DNA of 64,000 bases from Macrostomum hystrix (lineage: Eukaryota; Platyhelminthes; Macrostomidae), in assembly GCA_950097015.1 (NCBI GenBank), contig CATNEN010000037.1:3439501-3503500 (forward strand), in the 5' to 3' direction. The translations under genes were made by a program, and so were the position numbers. Of this stretch, positions 9,848-22,273 are shown in pieces. The notes beneath the pieces are model-generated. The model saw only the letters and a program-made list of their open reading frames with translations. It made no database searches and was not told where the DNA came from. How positions within the stretch are numbered: the first letter of the stretch is position 1; each line of letters opens with the position of its first letter.

Positions 9848-10404
9848 TGCCAGCTCAGCATTGCGATTTTCCTATTATAATACTCATAGTAGCTTTAAAA
9901 AGGTCATTCGTTCTTCACTCAATTGTTTATTTTTTAATTGTGCTTGCTATAAAAAGTCGCATTCGTTTATAAATAAATTGTGCACATTCATGTTCCTACG
10001 GCACATGACTTATCGCTCACCAGCCGCTTCAGCTTGTTATTTGGCTGCGTTTCAATAACGCCAGAAAATTAAGACAGTGTCTTAACTATGTTCTTTGCTT
10101 TCCTGCAGAAAAGCACAAATTTGGAAATACGACTAAGGACGCATACGCGTGCCCAGTTGGTCTCGTCAATTAAAACTTATCGGCTTTTCTTGAAGCGTGG
10201 GAACGTCCTTAGGAAGCATTTGGTGCTATTTTTATACTCCAGCCAATCAAACTGGTAACAGTCCAACAGTTGGTTTAAATCTGATTTATATCTACGGATA
10301 TTTAAATAAACGCTTCGACTAACATTTTTAATGATTCACCTTCACCCATTGCATTCATTTGCTGCACAGCAAATAGCTCATTTCAAAATAGCAACATAAT
10401 CAGT
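9848..10404. other. intergenic, nothing recognised
   Basis: AT-rich sequence without a recognisable gene. Short open frames here show no family similarity. Confidence 0.5.
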
Positions 10405-12050
10405 CGCTGATTTCCTTGGACTACGCACTCTTCACGATATCCTTGGACTATGCACTCTTCACGATATCCTAGGACTACGCACTCTTCACAATATCCTTGG
10501 ACTATGCACTCTTCACAAAATCCTTGGACTATGCACGCTACACAATATCCTTGGACTACGCACTCTTCACAATATCCTTGGACTATGCACGCTACACAAT
10601 ATCCTTGGACTACGCACTCTTCACAATATCCTTGGACTACGCACTCTTCAAAATATCCTTGGACTACGCACTCTTCACAATATCCTTGGACTACGCACTC
10701 TTCACAATATCCTTGGACTACGCACTCTTCACGATATCCTTGGACTACGCACTCTTCACAATATCCTTGGACTATGCATTCCTAAGTTCTACGCACTCTT
10801 AAGGACTACTCCTCTTCAGGTCTACGCACTCTTCACGATATCCTTTGTCTATGCACTCCACACAATATCCTTGGACTACGCACTCTTCACAATATCCTTG
10901 GACTACGCACTCTTCACAATATCCTTAGACTACGCACTCTTCACAATATCCTTGGACTACGCGCTCTTCACAATATCCTTGGACTACGCACTCTTCACAA
11001 TATCCTTGGACTACGCACTCCACACAATATCCATGGACTACGCACTCTTCACAATATCCATGGACTACGCACTCTTCACAATATCCTTGGACTACGCACT
11101 CTTCACAATATCCTTGGACTACGCACTCTTCACAATATCCTTGGACTACGCACTCTTCACAATATCCTTGGACTACGCACTCTTCACAATATCCTTGGAC
11201 TACGCGCTCTTCACAATATCCTTGGACTACGCACTCTTCACAATATCCTTGGACTACGCACTCTTCACAATATCCTTGGACTACGCACTCTTCACAATAT
11301 CCTTGGACTACGCACTCTTCACAATATCCTTGGACTACGCGCTCTTCACAATATCCTTGGACTACGCACTCTTCACAATATCCTTGGACTACGCACTCTT
11401 CACAATATCCTTGGACTACGCACTCTGCACAATATCCTTGGACTACGCACTCTTCACAATATCCTTGGACTACGCACTCTTCACAATATCCTTGGACTAC
11501 GCACTCTTCACAATATCCTTGGACTACGCACTCTTCACAATATCCTTGGACTATGCATTCTTAAATTCTACGCACTCTTAAGGACTACTCCTCTTCAGGT
11601 CTACGCACTCTTCACGATATCCTTTGTCTATGCACTCCACACAATATCCTTGGACTACGCACTCTTCTCAATATCCTTGGACTACGCACTCTACACAATA
11701 TCCTTGGACTACGCACTCTTCACAATATCCTTGGACTACGCACTCTTCACAATATCCTTGGACTACGCACTCTACACAATATCCTTGGACTACGCACTCT
11801 TCACAATATCCTTGGACTACGCACTCTTCACAATATCCTTGGACTACGCGCTCTTCACAATATCCTTGGACTACGCACTCTTCACAATATCCTTGGACTA
11901 CGCGCTCTTCACAATATCCTTGGACTATGCATTCTTAAGTTCTACGCACTCTTAAGGTCTACTCCTCTTCAGGTCTACGCACTCTTCAGGTCTACGCACT
12001 ATTCACAATATCCTTGCTGCACGCACTCTTCACAATATCCATTGACTAAG
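10405..12050 (+). repeat. 27-bp minisatellite with a recurring divergent cassette, about 60 copies
   Basis: The unit is ctacgcactcttcacaatatccttgga, with a few variants (tgcac for cgcac; tacac for ttcac). A divergent cassette built on cttaaggactactcctcttc and cctttgtctatgcactccac interrupts the array near 10785-10870 and again near 11565-11645. A partial third copy closes it near 11935. Open frames across the array are by-products of the nine-codon unit. Confidence 0.97.
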
Positions 12051-13429
12051 CACACTCTAACTGTACACTAGTTCTACGACAATTTAACTTTAGCCGCACT
12101 AACTGGTTGTAGCTGAAAGAAAAATAATTTTTAGAAGTTGTAAGCAGTTCAATTTAGTCGATTGAAATTATAGAGCATAATCTTCAGTTTCACACAAAAC
12201 AATAACGCAATCAGGGCGTGTATATTGATTGATAGCACAAGACGCATGGCTTGCAAGTAGCATTTATATAATTTTATGTACTCTACATGCCAGAGTTTTA
12301 ATGCAAACGGTGGCAAAATTAAGAGCTTTCAGTGTCGGAGCAGCAAGCGTTCGTATTTCCAGAAAAGAAAGCGACCAAAATGTACAATGAATTGCCTTAA
12401 AATCTTCAGTCGATTATTTATATAAATACGATTCGGGGCAATTTTACGGTAAAAAAAACACGCAGGAGTAATGTCAGCAGGTAAGAAACATGGCCGCGCA
12501 AACTATATATATAGTAAATGTAAATATAATAGCGAGCTCAAAATACAATAAATCTATGTTAATTTAAAATCGAATCAGCTCAAAAATGTCAATAGTCCGT
12601 AATTTGTTAATTAATTATGAAACAAAACATTGTCAAAGAGAAACTCGAAGCGGTTTTGCTGGTGGAAAAGTGGGTTTGAAAGACGCCGACGCGAATAGAA
12701 CACAGACAGAAATTCGCTAGGTGGTTAACGACAAGCTTAGATAAATCAGCGATTTGTTATAAGTTAGGTAAGCTCAAATCAAGCTTATACTGGCCCAGAT
12801 TCAATGCACAATGTGAACTTAATTTTCATCAAAATTTTGAAGGTGAGAATTCAAGGCAACAAGACGAATATTGAGAGATAATTAACTAAAACATCTGATA
12901 ATGGAAAGCATAGTGGGTTAAGGCACACCGCAACACCTTATAATCATCTCCGCATGCTGGGCAGGTGTACGTGTTCCCTTTAATTCCATGTTCGAAGCAT
13001 ACATTTGGTAATGATAAGGACTTAACTTAGTAACTGGTTTTGACTGAAAAAAATACGGATACGTTTGCATATAATTGGACTGAAAAAATGCCGCTGAGTG
13101 CAGCTAGTTGTGTTATCAATTCAAATGTGTGTTTTTTCTGCTCTTGGCTACATGCGGCTGCCAGGCCTGGGGGTTGGTAGCTAGGCTGGACTGTGTGCTA
13201 TTATGTACGCGCGTGTGTGCCCAGACTAATGGCTTCGTTTTCTCCCACATGAACAAAATGAGCATGAACATGAGCATGAACAAAAAAACAAACATGGCAA
13301 ACTCATCAACTGATTATCAATCTAAGCTTTATTGTGTAAAGATAGAAAATAAAATCTCTAGCAAATTCATCGTGTCGTGCGAGTTTTCTTAGAAATAAAT
13401 AAGTACTTACGATTAGACAAAACACTATA
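12051..13429. other. gene-free region, nothing recognised
   Basis: AT-rich sequence with one small open frame (13108-13392, +) that shows no known domain. I see no support for a gene. Confidence 0.45.
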
Positions 13430-13448
13430 AAGGAATAATCTTAGCCTA

Positions 13449-13454
13449 TTTATT
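13449..13454 (-). terminator. polyadenylation signal of the AFF-family gene
   Basis: AATAAA on the minus strand lies about 29 nt after the stop codon of the last AFF exon, which implies a short 3'UTR. Confidence 0.6.
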
Positions 13455-13482
13455 GATCTGGTGATCCTATCTGCGTCCTAGA

Positions 13483-13840
13483 CTAGCTGGGCTGTCCGGC
13501 GGGCGACCTCGCCGTGCCCAGCACTTCAGCCGCAGCCTGCAGGTAGGCCAGAAGGTGGCTCAGCCGATCCGCGGGACCGGCCGGCCGGAAGCCGCTCAGT
13601 CGGACGGCCTCCTCTTCGAGGCGGACCAGGTCTGGCGTTTTTAATAGCAGTTTATCACGCGTGCGCATCATGTGGGACCACGTCTCTGTGGCGTGGTACA
13701 GGTGCAAGAGGTGGTCAAGAACCTGTTCGCGTTGATCGGCTGCCAGATTTCCGTTCTTCATAGCTGCGCTGTGATTGGCCAGTTCCTGTCTAGAGTTGTG
13801 AGACGGGACAGGGGAGCGAGTCAGATTAGTTCTGGCTGCA
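13483..13840 (-). CDS. AFF: AFF-family last exon, end of the C-terminal homology domain
   Basis: This exon encodes the last two or three helices of the AF4/FMR2 C-terminal homology domain: REQVLDHLLHLYHATETW, then RTRDKLLLKTPDLVRLEEE, and a final helix DRLSHLLAYLQAAAEVL. That order of a Trp-containing helix, an acidic-polar linker and a last amphipathic helix is how AFF proteins end. An acceptor after a long T tract (ccaatcacag|T, exon start 13840) joins the previous exon in phase. A second acceptor (ctagacag|GAA, start 13785) would need another small exon in between. The start of this exon lies in a degenerate tandem repeat. The stop is TAG at 13485-13483. Confidence 0.75.
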
Positions 13841-14000
13841 CTGTGATTGGTCAGCACAAGAAAAAAAGGAGTGAGGCGGACGTAAGGTCAGTTAATACAT
13901 TGCTGCGATGTGATTGGCCACCTCCAGTATTGGGGAGTGAGATACGGCCCATGATAAGGTCAGTTAATTGATTGCAACCTGATTGGCCAGATATTTAACA
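13775..14000 (-). repeat. degenerate repeat of about 70 bp across the AFF exon edge
   Basis: On the minus strand the motif tggccaatcacagcgcagc, followed by aactgacc-like sequence, occurs about four times with substitutions (near 13779, 13848, 13917 and 13988). The last copy is inside coding sequence and gives ANHSAA and NHSAAR. Confidence 0.6.
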
Positions 14001-14539
14001 ACTCGTACGAGTTCAAAGTTGCGTTTTTTAAAGAATAGCTATCATATATTTCTGTAAAATAAAAAGCAGACAATTTAGCCACGAATACGAGACTCGGTTA
14101 ATAATGCTTAACGTCCTTCAATTTTTTACGGCCTGTAATTATGACAGCAAATCAATCACATTGTAAAGTAGTAGGCACAAGTATTCGAGATAGAAAAATA
14201 ATCCCGTCCGTCAGTCATTCACGCCGAACACCTCGAGACTAGTAGAATTTTACAGTGCAAATTCTGTTGCTGCACTCCAACGAGGGTTGAAAAACAAGGG
14301 AAGAAAATATGTTGATGCGCATTCAGGTAGGATGGGGCCAGTAAAGTTCAAACTCTTTATAACCTCCAGCATCACGAAGCGCACCTATATTTGTGCAGAT
14401 GCCTTGATTTCCCTACCTGCCTATAAAAATTTCCAGCGAAAGGGGCGTGCAACAACATGTTTACAGTGCCAAAAGGTCACCGAATTAGAGGCATAACTTA
14501 AACCTCATTCTAGAATTCGACTATTTGTGTACAAGCTAC

Positions 14540-15355
14540 TAGATCTTCAATTGGCCCCTGACACCCTCCCGATCCAGGATTTGGCGTCTGACACCCTCCC
14601 GACCCAGGATTTGGCGTCTGACACCCTCCCGATCCAGGATTTGGCGTCTGACACCCTCCCGATACAGGATTTGGCGTCTGACTACCCCGCGATCTTGGAT
14701 TTGGCATCTGACTACCCCGCGATCTTGGATTTGGCATCTGACTACCTCGCGATCTTGGATTTGGCATCTGACTACCTCGCGATCTGGGATTTGACATCTG
14801 ACTACCTCGAGATCCAGGATTTGACATTTGACTACCTCGCGATCTGGGATTTGACATCTGACTACCTCGCGATCTGGGATTTGACATCTGACTACCTCGC
14901 GATCTGGGATTTGACATCTGACTACCTAGCGATCCAGGATTTGACATCTGACTACCTCGCGATCTGGGATTTGACATCTGACTACCTCGCGATCTGGGAT
15001 TTGACATCTGACAACCTCGCGATCTGGGATTTGACATCTGACTACCTCGCGATCTGGGATTTGACATCTGACTACCTCGCGATCCAGGATTTGACATCTG
15101 ACTACCTCGCGATCTGGGATTTGACATCTGACTACCTCGCGATCTGGGATTTGACATCTGACAACCTCGCGATCCAGGATTTGACATCTGACTACCTCGC
15201 GATCTGGGATTTGACATCTGACTACCTCGCGATCTGGGATTTGACATCTGACAACCTCGCGATCCAGGATTTGACATCTGACTACCTCGAGATCTAGGAT
15301 TTGACATCTGACACCCTCCCGATCCGAGATTTGGCGTCTGACACCCTCCTGATTC
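14540..15355 (+). repeat. 30-bp minisatellite in the AFF intron, about 27 copies
   Basis: The period is exactly 30 bp: ttgacatctgactacctcgc plus gatctgggat, with subtypes such as acaccctccc and gatccaggat. On the gene strand it begins about 35 bp after the 5' splice site at 15390. The frames are open on both strands only because the unit is ten codons. Confidence 0.97.
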
Positions 15356-15390
15356 ATACTTTAATATTCTGCATACAAATGTGAAATCAC

Positions 15391-15488
15391 CTGTAGCAAT
15401 AGAACTGCCTGTACTCCACCACTGACAGCAGCATGAGCATGCTTAAATCTGCCAGACTCTCATAAGCTGTCGATCGTTGTTGCCCGGC

Positions 15489-15519
<31 letters not shown>

Positions 15520-16760
15520 CCGCCACTGCCGCTACTTCGCATCAGTAGGCGCACAAACTGACGCACGTAGTTGTTAATCTCCTTGTAGGTCTGGCGCGTT
15601 GGCGCAGCGTCACCGTTCGCGGCGCCGGCGGCTCGCCTTCGCTCGTCGTCTGCCCAGCAGCCAGCCAGAAATAGGACGCCGGCGCATAGGAAATGCCGCT
15701 TAGCCGAGTCTATATCGGCCGCTTTAACCGCAGCGTCGGTGTTATGCTTGTGCGACTTGGCCCGATGAAGCAGCGCATTCAACGGAGCCGAGCGCCACTG
15801 ACGCTCGAGATCGGCGGCCCGGCTGGCCTGGGAGCGCTCGGTGAGGGCTGACAACTGCTGCAGCTGGGCAGCCTCGGTGGCGGCCGCCGGTACTGGTGGA
15901 ACTGCGGCAGTTGGTCGGCTTGCGGCAGGCTGCTGCTGCTGCTGCTGTTGCTGCATCGGCTGCTGCTGCTGCTGCTGTTGCTGCTGCAGCAGCGGTGTCT
16001 CCTCGGTCTGAACGCCGAGATCTCGGCGACGATGATTGGATGAACGGTTCCAATACTGATTCCGCTGACTTCTGCGACTATCAGCTGGCAGCCGAGACAG
16101 CCGCAGCCTCAGCTTGAGTCCATCCGAGTGAATGACTGACCCGTACACTGGCCCAGTTAGAGACGAAGGAGGCGGCGGCGGAGGAGCCTCGGCATGTCTG
16201 CGTTTTCCTAGAATCGAAGCCTTCTGATTTGCGCCATTGTGAATGTCGTCGTCTTCTTCGCCGAATAGAGACCGCATGACGGCGTCTCGCTGATTGCTTC
16301 GCGCATCCGTTCTGACTTGAGTCTGACCGCCCGGCTGAGCCGCAGACTTGGGCTCCGCTGCAACAGCGCGATTCTCTTCGCCTAGCGGCAGCAGGGGCGG
16401 CCTATCGGCGTTGCCAATCAGCTGACGGGCCTGATTGAAATACTTCAGACAGGCGCGCACTTCGTCTTCGCTGATACCGCGGCTGCCGCTGCCACTCACA
16501 CCGCCGTTACTTCTGTCAGCGTAGCTCAGCAATGTAGGCGTCAGAGCAGGCAAAGCGGTGGCTATGCGGCCATTGACCCAGGCGCTGATGCTGCCGCTAA
16601 CTGGGTCCTCGGAGCCGCTGAAGCCACCGCCGCTGCCGCCGCTGCCACCGGGACTGTCTGAGTCCGAGTCGCGCGAGTCGTCGCCGCCGCTGACAGCGTC
16701 GCTCTCCGAGTCCCTGGGAGTTTTGGTCGATCGATTTTCATTAACAGTAGAAAGACCACC
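15391..16760 (-). CDS. AFF: AFF-family (AF4/FMR2, Lilliputian) exon with most of the C-terminal homology domain
   Basis: AFF proteins are scaffolds of the super elongation complex, which brings P-TEFb to paused RNA polymerase II in the nucleus. The exon starts with a Ser/Asp-rich acidic stretch (RDSESD, RDSDSDSPGG). After it come a basic region, two Gln runs (CAG repeats, 15938-15990) and the family's C-terminal homology domain: LLHRAKSHKHNTDAAV, then a helix with AKRHFLCAGVLFLAGCW, and YKEINNYVRQFVRLLMR. A Gly run of (GGC)n at 15487-15535 precedes the next helix, LADLSMLMLLSVVEYRQF. The donor is CTACAG|GTGATT. The helix normally reading MFRLKRDxAxKYS was not found, so a small exon may be missing from this model or the helix may be lost. 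Acceptors at 16761 or 16714 are possible, and earlier exons were not located. Confidence 0.8.
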
Positions 16761-18362
16761 CTGGAGAAAGTCCACGGGCTATTTCAAATACCCACTGCCT
16801 ATTTCACGATAGCTCCCAAACCGAATCACCGATTTTCGTGAAAGTCCACCATCTGAATCAAAATCTTCTATTATTAAAAATCGCCCTATATTACGATGAA
16901 CTAATTTTCAAAGCCGTCCGACTGTGCATCGTCGAGATATTCAGCGATTCTTGTAGAAGACCCTGGCGATATAGACAAATAACACTGCTCTAAATAAATA
17001 TCTTTAGCGAATCCATATTGGTTAAAAATTTGCATAATCAATACAAATTGCCGACATGAATACGTGATAAAGTGATCTAGAAACCCGCTAAAAAATAGTG
17101 ATGTTTCTTTGGGTGATTCCAGTTGGAATCTGCGGTGTTTCCAGAAAAATAAACAGCCGAACACTGGAAACATACGAATCGGATGATTCCATGCTTAGAA
17201 TCTACCCAACTGGGCGTTTTCTCGGTGCTTCTTGGTGCCGAAATGGAATCACCCAAAGAATCCTCCAGTTCGGAAGATTCCATGCTCAGAAACCGCCGAG
17301 GAATCGCCCGTAAATAATTCTCTGGTTGTTCCATGGGCCACTGGTTCGGGTGATTCTTCGGCGGTTTCCGCACAATTTACGGTTACATCGGCTGCTTCCT
17401 GGGTGGTTTCTTTAACTCTTGCGAGATAGGGGGGATTTTGGTAGATTCCACTCCTATTTTGCACAAAAAACCCGCCGAAGAAGCAGCCGATTTTTTACAG
17501 GGAAATATCTTGAAAAGCAAATTGACCATCGTTTCCTCATAGATTTATAGCTGTTTACAACAGTTGCCATTCGGCGAAAATTGCACCAGACACCAAGTCT
17601 AATTGGCCAAACCATAGCAGAAACTGAATCCAACAAAGCGAAAACAACTTGGAAACTAAAAAATAGAAAAATAATATAGGATTCGTTTTTCGCATTTACT
17701 CCAGGGTCTCGGCCAGGCACCACCTCACTCCCCCACCAGTCTAGTCGCCTAAAAAGGTATGGCAGCAGGTACATAGAAAGCGAAGTGGACCATGGTCCGA
17801 TGTATCGCATCGCTTTTCTGTTCTTCTATCGCTCGCTCTTCTCTCTATACCATTCTCTCCCTCTTGCCGCTCACTCCCGCCCACCTCGCTGCGTCTGTTT
17901 CAGTCTCACATTTTTTTGTTTAATGCCTACTGCAAACACGTGCCCGCCTAAATGCATGCGCTTAGGCAGTTGCAGAGATTAATAATGTGGACAAGTGAGC
18001 TGACAGGACTTGCAGCGCCGCTTACTGCAATACGAAATCTTAATAGTCTTAATAGTTGCTGGAAGACTGACCGCAAGTTAAAGGGGCCGCCGGGTGCATT
18101 TTCTAGCTAAAGACGCGCCTGAATGACATAACAGCCGTGCTAGCTTAACTCATTTTGCATCGCTTCTTGTTACTGGAGACTTCTCTCATTGCCAGGTAAA
18201 CTTGGCAACACCGTACTGTCTCAATTATATCCTGTCTTCTCTACCAGCCTATTCTTTGAGCACAGTAAAAGCTCTGGGGCTATCCAAACTCTCTGAACTG
18301 TCTGACAAATGAAATAGTCAGAAATCTGATTGAGACTAAGCGAAGTTTAAAAAACCGATTAA
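16761..18362. other. region upstream of the AFF exons, no exon identified
   Basis: More AFF exons should lie upstream on the minus strand, but I could not place any. Around 17080-17420 there are degenerate repeats built on gattcc and cggcggtttc. Their minus-strand frames look Ser/Glu-rich and are not convincing. Confidence 0.4.
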
Positions 18363-19606
18363 CAGTAGGACTACCAAGCCATTTTGCCGCCCGTTTTTAT
18401 ACCAAGGGGGGAATTCCCCCCCCCTGAAAATGTTTTTTGCCAGCGCCTGAATGCTTTGGGGGTGACTGATTGGTTGACAGACTAGTCGAGGGTGTCCTGT
18501 GTTTGAGCTGCGCCTTATAGTTAGGCTTGAACAGTGAAATTGGAGAAATTCGCGTCAGGGTGTCCATAGTGGCTTAGTTCCACCTGTTGTAGCTCTTGAA
18601 GGTCTAGATCAGGGGTCGGCAAACTCCGGCCCGCGGGCCAGATGCGGCCCTCGAAGCTCCCAAATCCGGCCCGTTGCCACTTCCAACACCTACAGTATCC
18701 TGTCTCAACTCTCCCGTGTCTCATCTCCCCCGTGTGTCATATCTCCCATGTCTCAACTCTCCAGTGTCTCATCTCTCTCATGTCTCATCTCTGCCGTGTC
18801 ACATCTCTCCCCTTTCTCGTCTCTCGCGTTATCTCTGTCTCAACTCTCCCGTCCCATCTCTCCCCTTTCTCGTCTCTCGCGTTATCTCTGTCTCAACTCT
18901 CCCGTCCCATCTCTCCCCTTTCTCGTCTCTCGCGTTATCTCTGTCTTAACTCTCGCATGTCTCATATCTCCCATGTCTCAACTCTCCAGTGTCTCATCTC
19001 TCCCATGTCTCATCTCTCCCGTGTGTCATATCTCCCATGTCTCATCTCTCCCGTGTGTCATATCTCCCATGTCTCAACTCTCCAGTGTCTCATCTCTCCC
19101 ACGTCTCATCTCTCCAGTGTCTCATCTCTCCCGTGTCTCATCTCTCCCTCATATCATATTTCTATAATCAAAGCGGCCCGCTGTCGCCTTTTAGATTCTC
19201 TCTTTGGCCCGCCAGCAAATAAGTTTGCCGACCCCTGGTCTATATAGATAATAGAGATAGATCTAGATAAAGGTCGGTGACCGCCGAAGTCGGAGATGAT
19301 GCAAGCACACTCGGGTGACATGCTGATAAAGTTTGAAGGTCTGGAAAGGCCGCACTGAGGCGCAGTGCAAATTCGTGTATAGGGGTGTATGGAATACACT
19401 AGCTCTTATGGGAAAAATCGGACCTTCGGCCAGAAACATTGAATATCTCGACGGTCTGAAGAGCTGGCGACTTGTTTCTTGTTTCAGAAGATGCGCAACA
19501 AAAAGTTGGCCCGTGTTCTTGAGTTTCGTGTGCTTGCATTGTTCCGTTCGGGTGCAGCAAAAATATTGTCGGGGGGGGGAAATTCCCCCCATTGATAGTT
19601 CTACTG
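18363..19606. mobile_element. TTAA-flanked DNA transposon (piggyBac-like MITE) with a nested hAT
   Basis: The ends are inverted: CAGTAGGACTACCAA at 18363 against CAGTAGAACTATCAA read from 19606 on the other strand (13 of 15). Each end is bordered by TTAA (18359-18362 and 19607-19610), the target duplication of the piggyBac superfamily. Both ends carry a subterminal ggggggaattcccccc-type palindrome. No transposase is present. About 608 bp remain once the nested hAT element and its target duplication are removed. Confidence 0.75.
18610..19237. mobile_element. non-autonomous hAT element carrying a 16-bp satellite
   Basis: The 16-bp terminal inverted repeat CAGGGGTCGGCAAACT is perfect at both ends and is typical of hAT elements. 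The flanking 8-bp target duplication, gtctagat (18602-18609) and gtctatat (19238-19245), differs at one base. Beyond the ends a GCGGGCC-type subterminal motif repeats. The core (about 18700-19150) is a degenerate 16-bp tandem repeat (gtgtctcatctctccc) in place of a transposase. Confidence 0.88.
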
Positions 19607-19610
19607 TTAA

Positions 19611-22273
19611 TGAAATATAGTCATTACTCTCTAGTGTAGAAGGTATTCCTTTCATTCGTAGAAATAAAATCCTTGTTGGTGTCAGCGGATAGGACAAAAA
19701 TAATCAAATAGATGTTTCAATTTAGAAACTCAGAAAATATTTTTAAAGTTCATTTAAATGCTTTTTAACACCCTATCTGTCTGTCTGTCATCAAATGTGG
19801 GGTGGGAAATGCTATGAAATTAATTCAATGTCCGTCCAGATAATTTAAAAGCTAAACAGTGTACTATTAAGTGAAACTTTAGCCTCACATGTTACTAAAC
19901 AGTGGCGAATGCATCAGGTCGGCAGCCATTTCCAAGCTGTTGAACTAGACAGAGAAAGTTGCCTCTGCACCAGGTAGCTTTCTGGCGACCCCCAGGACTG
20001 AGTGAAGCCTGGCTATTGGTATTCACACAGTTGTCAATGGCAGGCAGTTTTTGGTTGCGTTACTGGGAAAAAATCAGTTCACTTGATGATAAATGATAGC
20101 TGTAATAGAAAAATATATATTTACAATCACGCATCTGTTAAAAGTAATAATTTAACTTCATTTTGAATTTTCTAATTGTACATTTGCAAATTTAACAAGA
20201 CAACATTGTTACAAGCAGATATACAATACAAGAATACAAGCAGATTCAAAGCTGCTTTAACTTTTTGTTAGAATTTTATAAGTAAAGGTGAATCCAAAAT
20301 ATGTTTTGGATTTTTAAAACAAGCCTTTTAATCAAAAAAGTCTCATATTCTCTTTGCTAAAACCACCAAAACTTATTACACAATGAATCATACCATTATA
20401 TTTATTGAAATTAGTTTGATGAAAAATTGAAGCAAAATGTCATAAATCTATTAATCTAAGAAGATATACATAAAAATTGATTGAAAAACTAAATCAAATC
20501 TAAGAGTGTAAAAAACAAAGACATTATAAAATATTGTTTTGTAAAAAAAGATCTTTTCAATCTAAATCAGCAAATTAAGGTATACTTAAATAAATAATAA
20601 TAATATTAGAAGTTAAACAAAAGACATATATATCATTAAGAAAAAACTGATTGAGAAGAAATAGGTTAGAAATAAGACATTATTATTATAGTGTAGCACT
20701 CTATTCAGGGCAACATATTTATAATAAAAAAAGAAGGAACGCAAGAAGCAAGTCGAAAAACTTTATTGGAGACAACATTCTGATAATGACTAAATATTGC
20801 TGACTGGTAATCTTTTCTCGAAGCTTCTTAGCCTGCTAGCTTTTGTGCTTTATAATTTAGTTGTATTTGAATGCCTACTGAAAGGTTTATGTAGCGGGGC
20901 TCATCTCATAATTATCTATAAAATTCAAATAGCTACAAATAAAACCAAAGAAGCAATCAGAAAGCCTCATATTTACTGAAAATGTCTCTGGTTAAAATAG
21001 CTTATTTAAGGTGAAAACGTATGACAAATGGCAAAAACCACATTGTACACACAATATTTTTGCTTTAGGGCTGGTTGCGTACTGTGTTCGAGAAAATTTC
21101 TGCTGAGAGTAGCAAAACGAAAAAATTAGGATTGCAAATAATTTTAAATTAACATTGAGAAGGATTTATTACTCAGGAATAAATATAGAATTTGTGTGCT
21201 AAACATAAAAGCATATATTAGCACAACTAAAATCATCAAATAACTGGCTAAATTATTATATTTAAAATTTGCCTAAGCTCGAGGAATTAACCCACCGTAT
21301 TTTGTTTATTTTATTTAAAGCATTAATTTAAATTAAGCAGCAATTTTAAATTTTGTTTGTATTATCGTGACAGTCCTTCTTAAAAGTATGAGACTATGAG
21401 TTCTAATCGAAATGTAAATAATGTTTTTTAATCGTTGGAAGTCTACAATTCTTTTAGTTTGCTTTAAGGCTATTTTTTACACTGCCTTCAAAAGTGGTCA
21501 GAACAAACGATTGGCTTTTTAATGATCATAAACGACCATGGTAATTGTAGTCGTATTTATTTTAGCTTGCATGATATTAAAATATATATATATAACTTTA
21601 CACTATTAACTTGCAAATTGATGATTACGTGAACACACCTTGTGCTTATGATCTTTTAATCAATCATGTTGAGGTTTCATTAGAGATTTCTTTTCATGAA
21701 TTACAAATATAATATCCATAATTGTGCCACTTCCTGATCACCTTCCTGTACTCTTAAACACCGCTTTCAGAGAAGAGAGTGCTTAAGAAGAAGCTGCACG
21801 CAACATTTTAAGAATGGTTCAACTGCAAATATTATTAGTAGTTAAAAGAAATATACACTACTAGTTATTTGACCACACATCATAAGGATGCGTGGTCAAA
21901 CGCGCGAGAGGATTTATAAGAGGATTGTAATACCCTTACGGGCAAAAAATCTTAAAATCACGCAGTAATTAATCGACCAACCCCAAGATAAAACAGCTGA
22001 GATGTATGAAAGTACTTGTACGCATTATTGCTAAGAGTTTTATATCTGTCAGATTGGGATTTCTTTTTTTGACGGTTGATGATGGTTGAAATCGAGAAAT
22101 TATATTTATCTGTGAGGAAGCTGTTTGGTTTTATATTTAAAATTGTGTATTCCCAAGTTATTTATTATTGATGCTTTTGGCAACGAAAATAACAGTTTTA
22201 TTGTAACACGATTGTCCATTCATTTACCTTTTGCAAGTTTTTAGCTATGAATTAGCTATTTTTTTTAGCTATA
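19611..22273. other. AT-rich gene-free region
   Basis: Very AT-rich, with no recognisable coding sequence. A strong short hairpin lies at 21868-21900 (separate entry). Confidence 0.6.
21868..21900. repeat. 33-bp near-perfect hairpin
   Basis: Arms tttgaccacacatc and gatgcgtggtcaaa pair at 13 of 14 positions around a 5-base loop (ataag). Confidence 0.75.

Noticed and set aside
13108-13392. Small secreted protein with a hydrophobic start
   Set aside because: There is no family similarity. The Met/Asn/Lys-rich part (ATGAAC repeats) looks like low-complexity DNA.
17077-17464. Ser/Glu-rich frames as an upstream AFF exon
   Set aside because: The sequence is a degenerate repeat, splice sites are not convincing, and no AFF motif is present.
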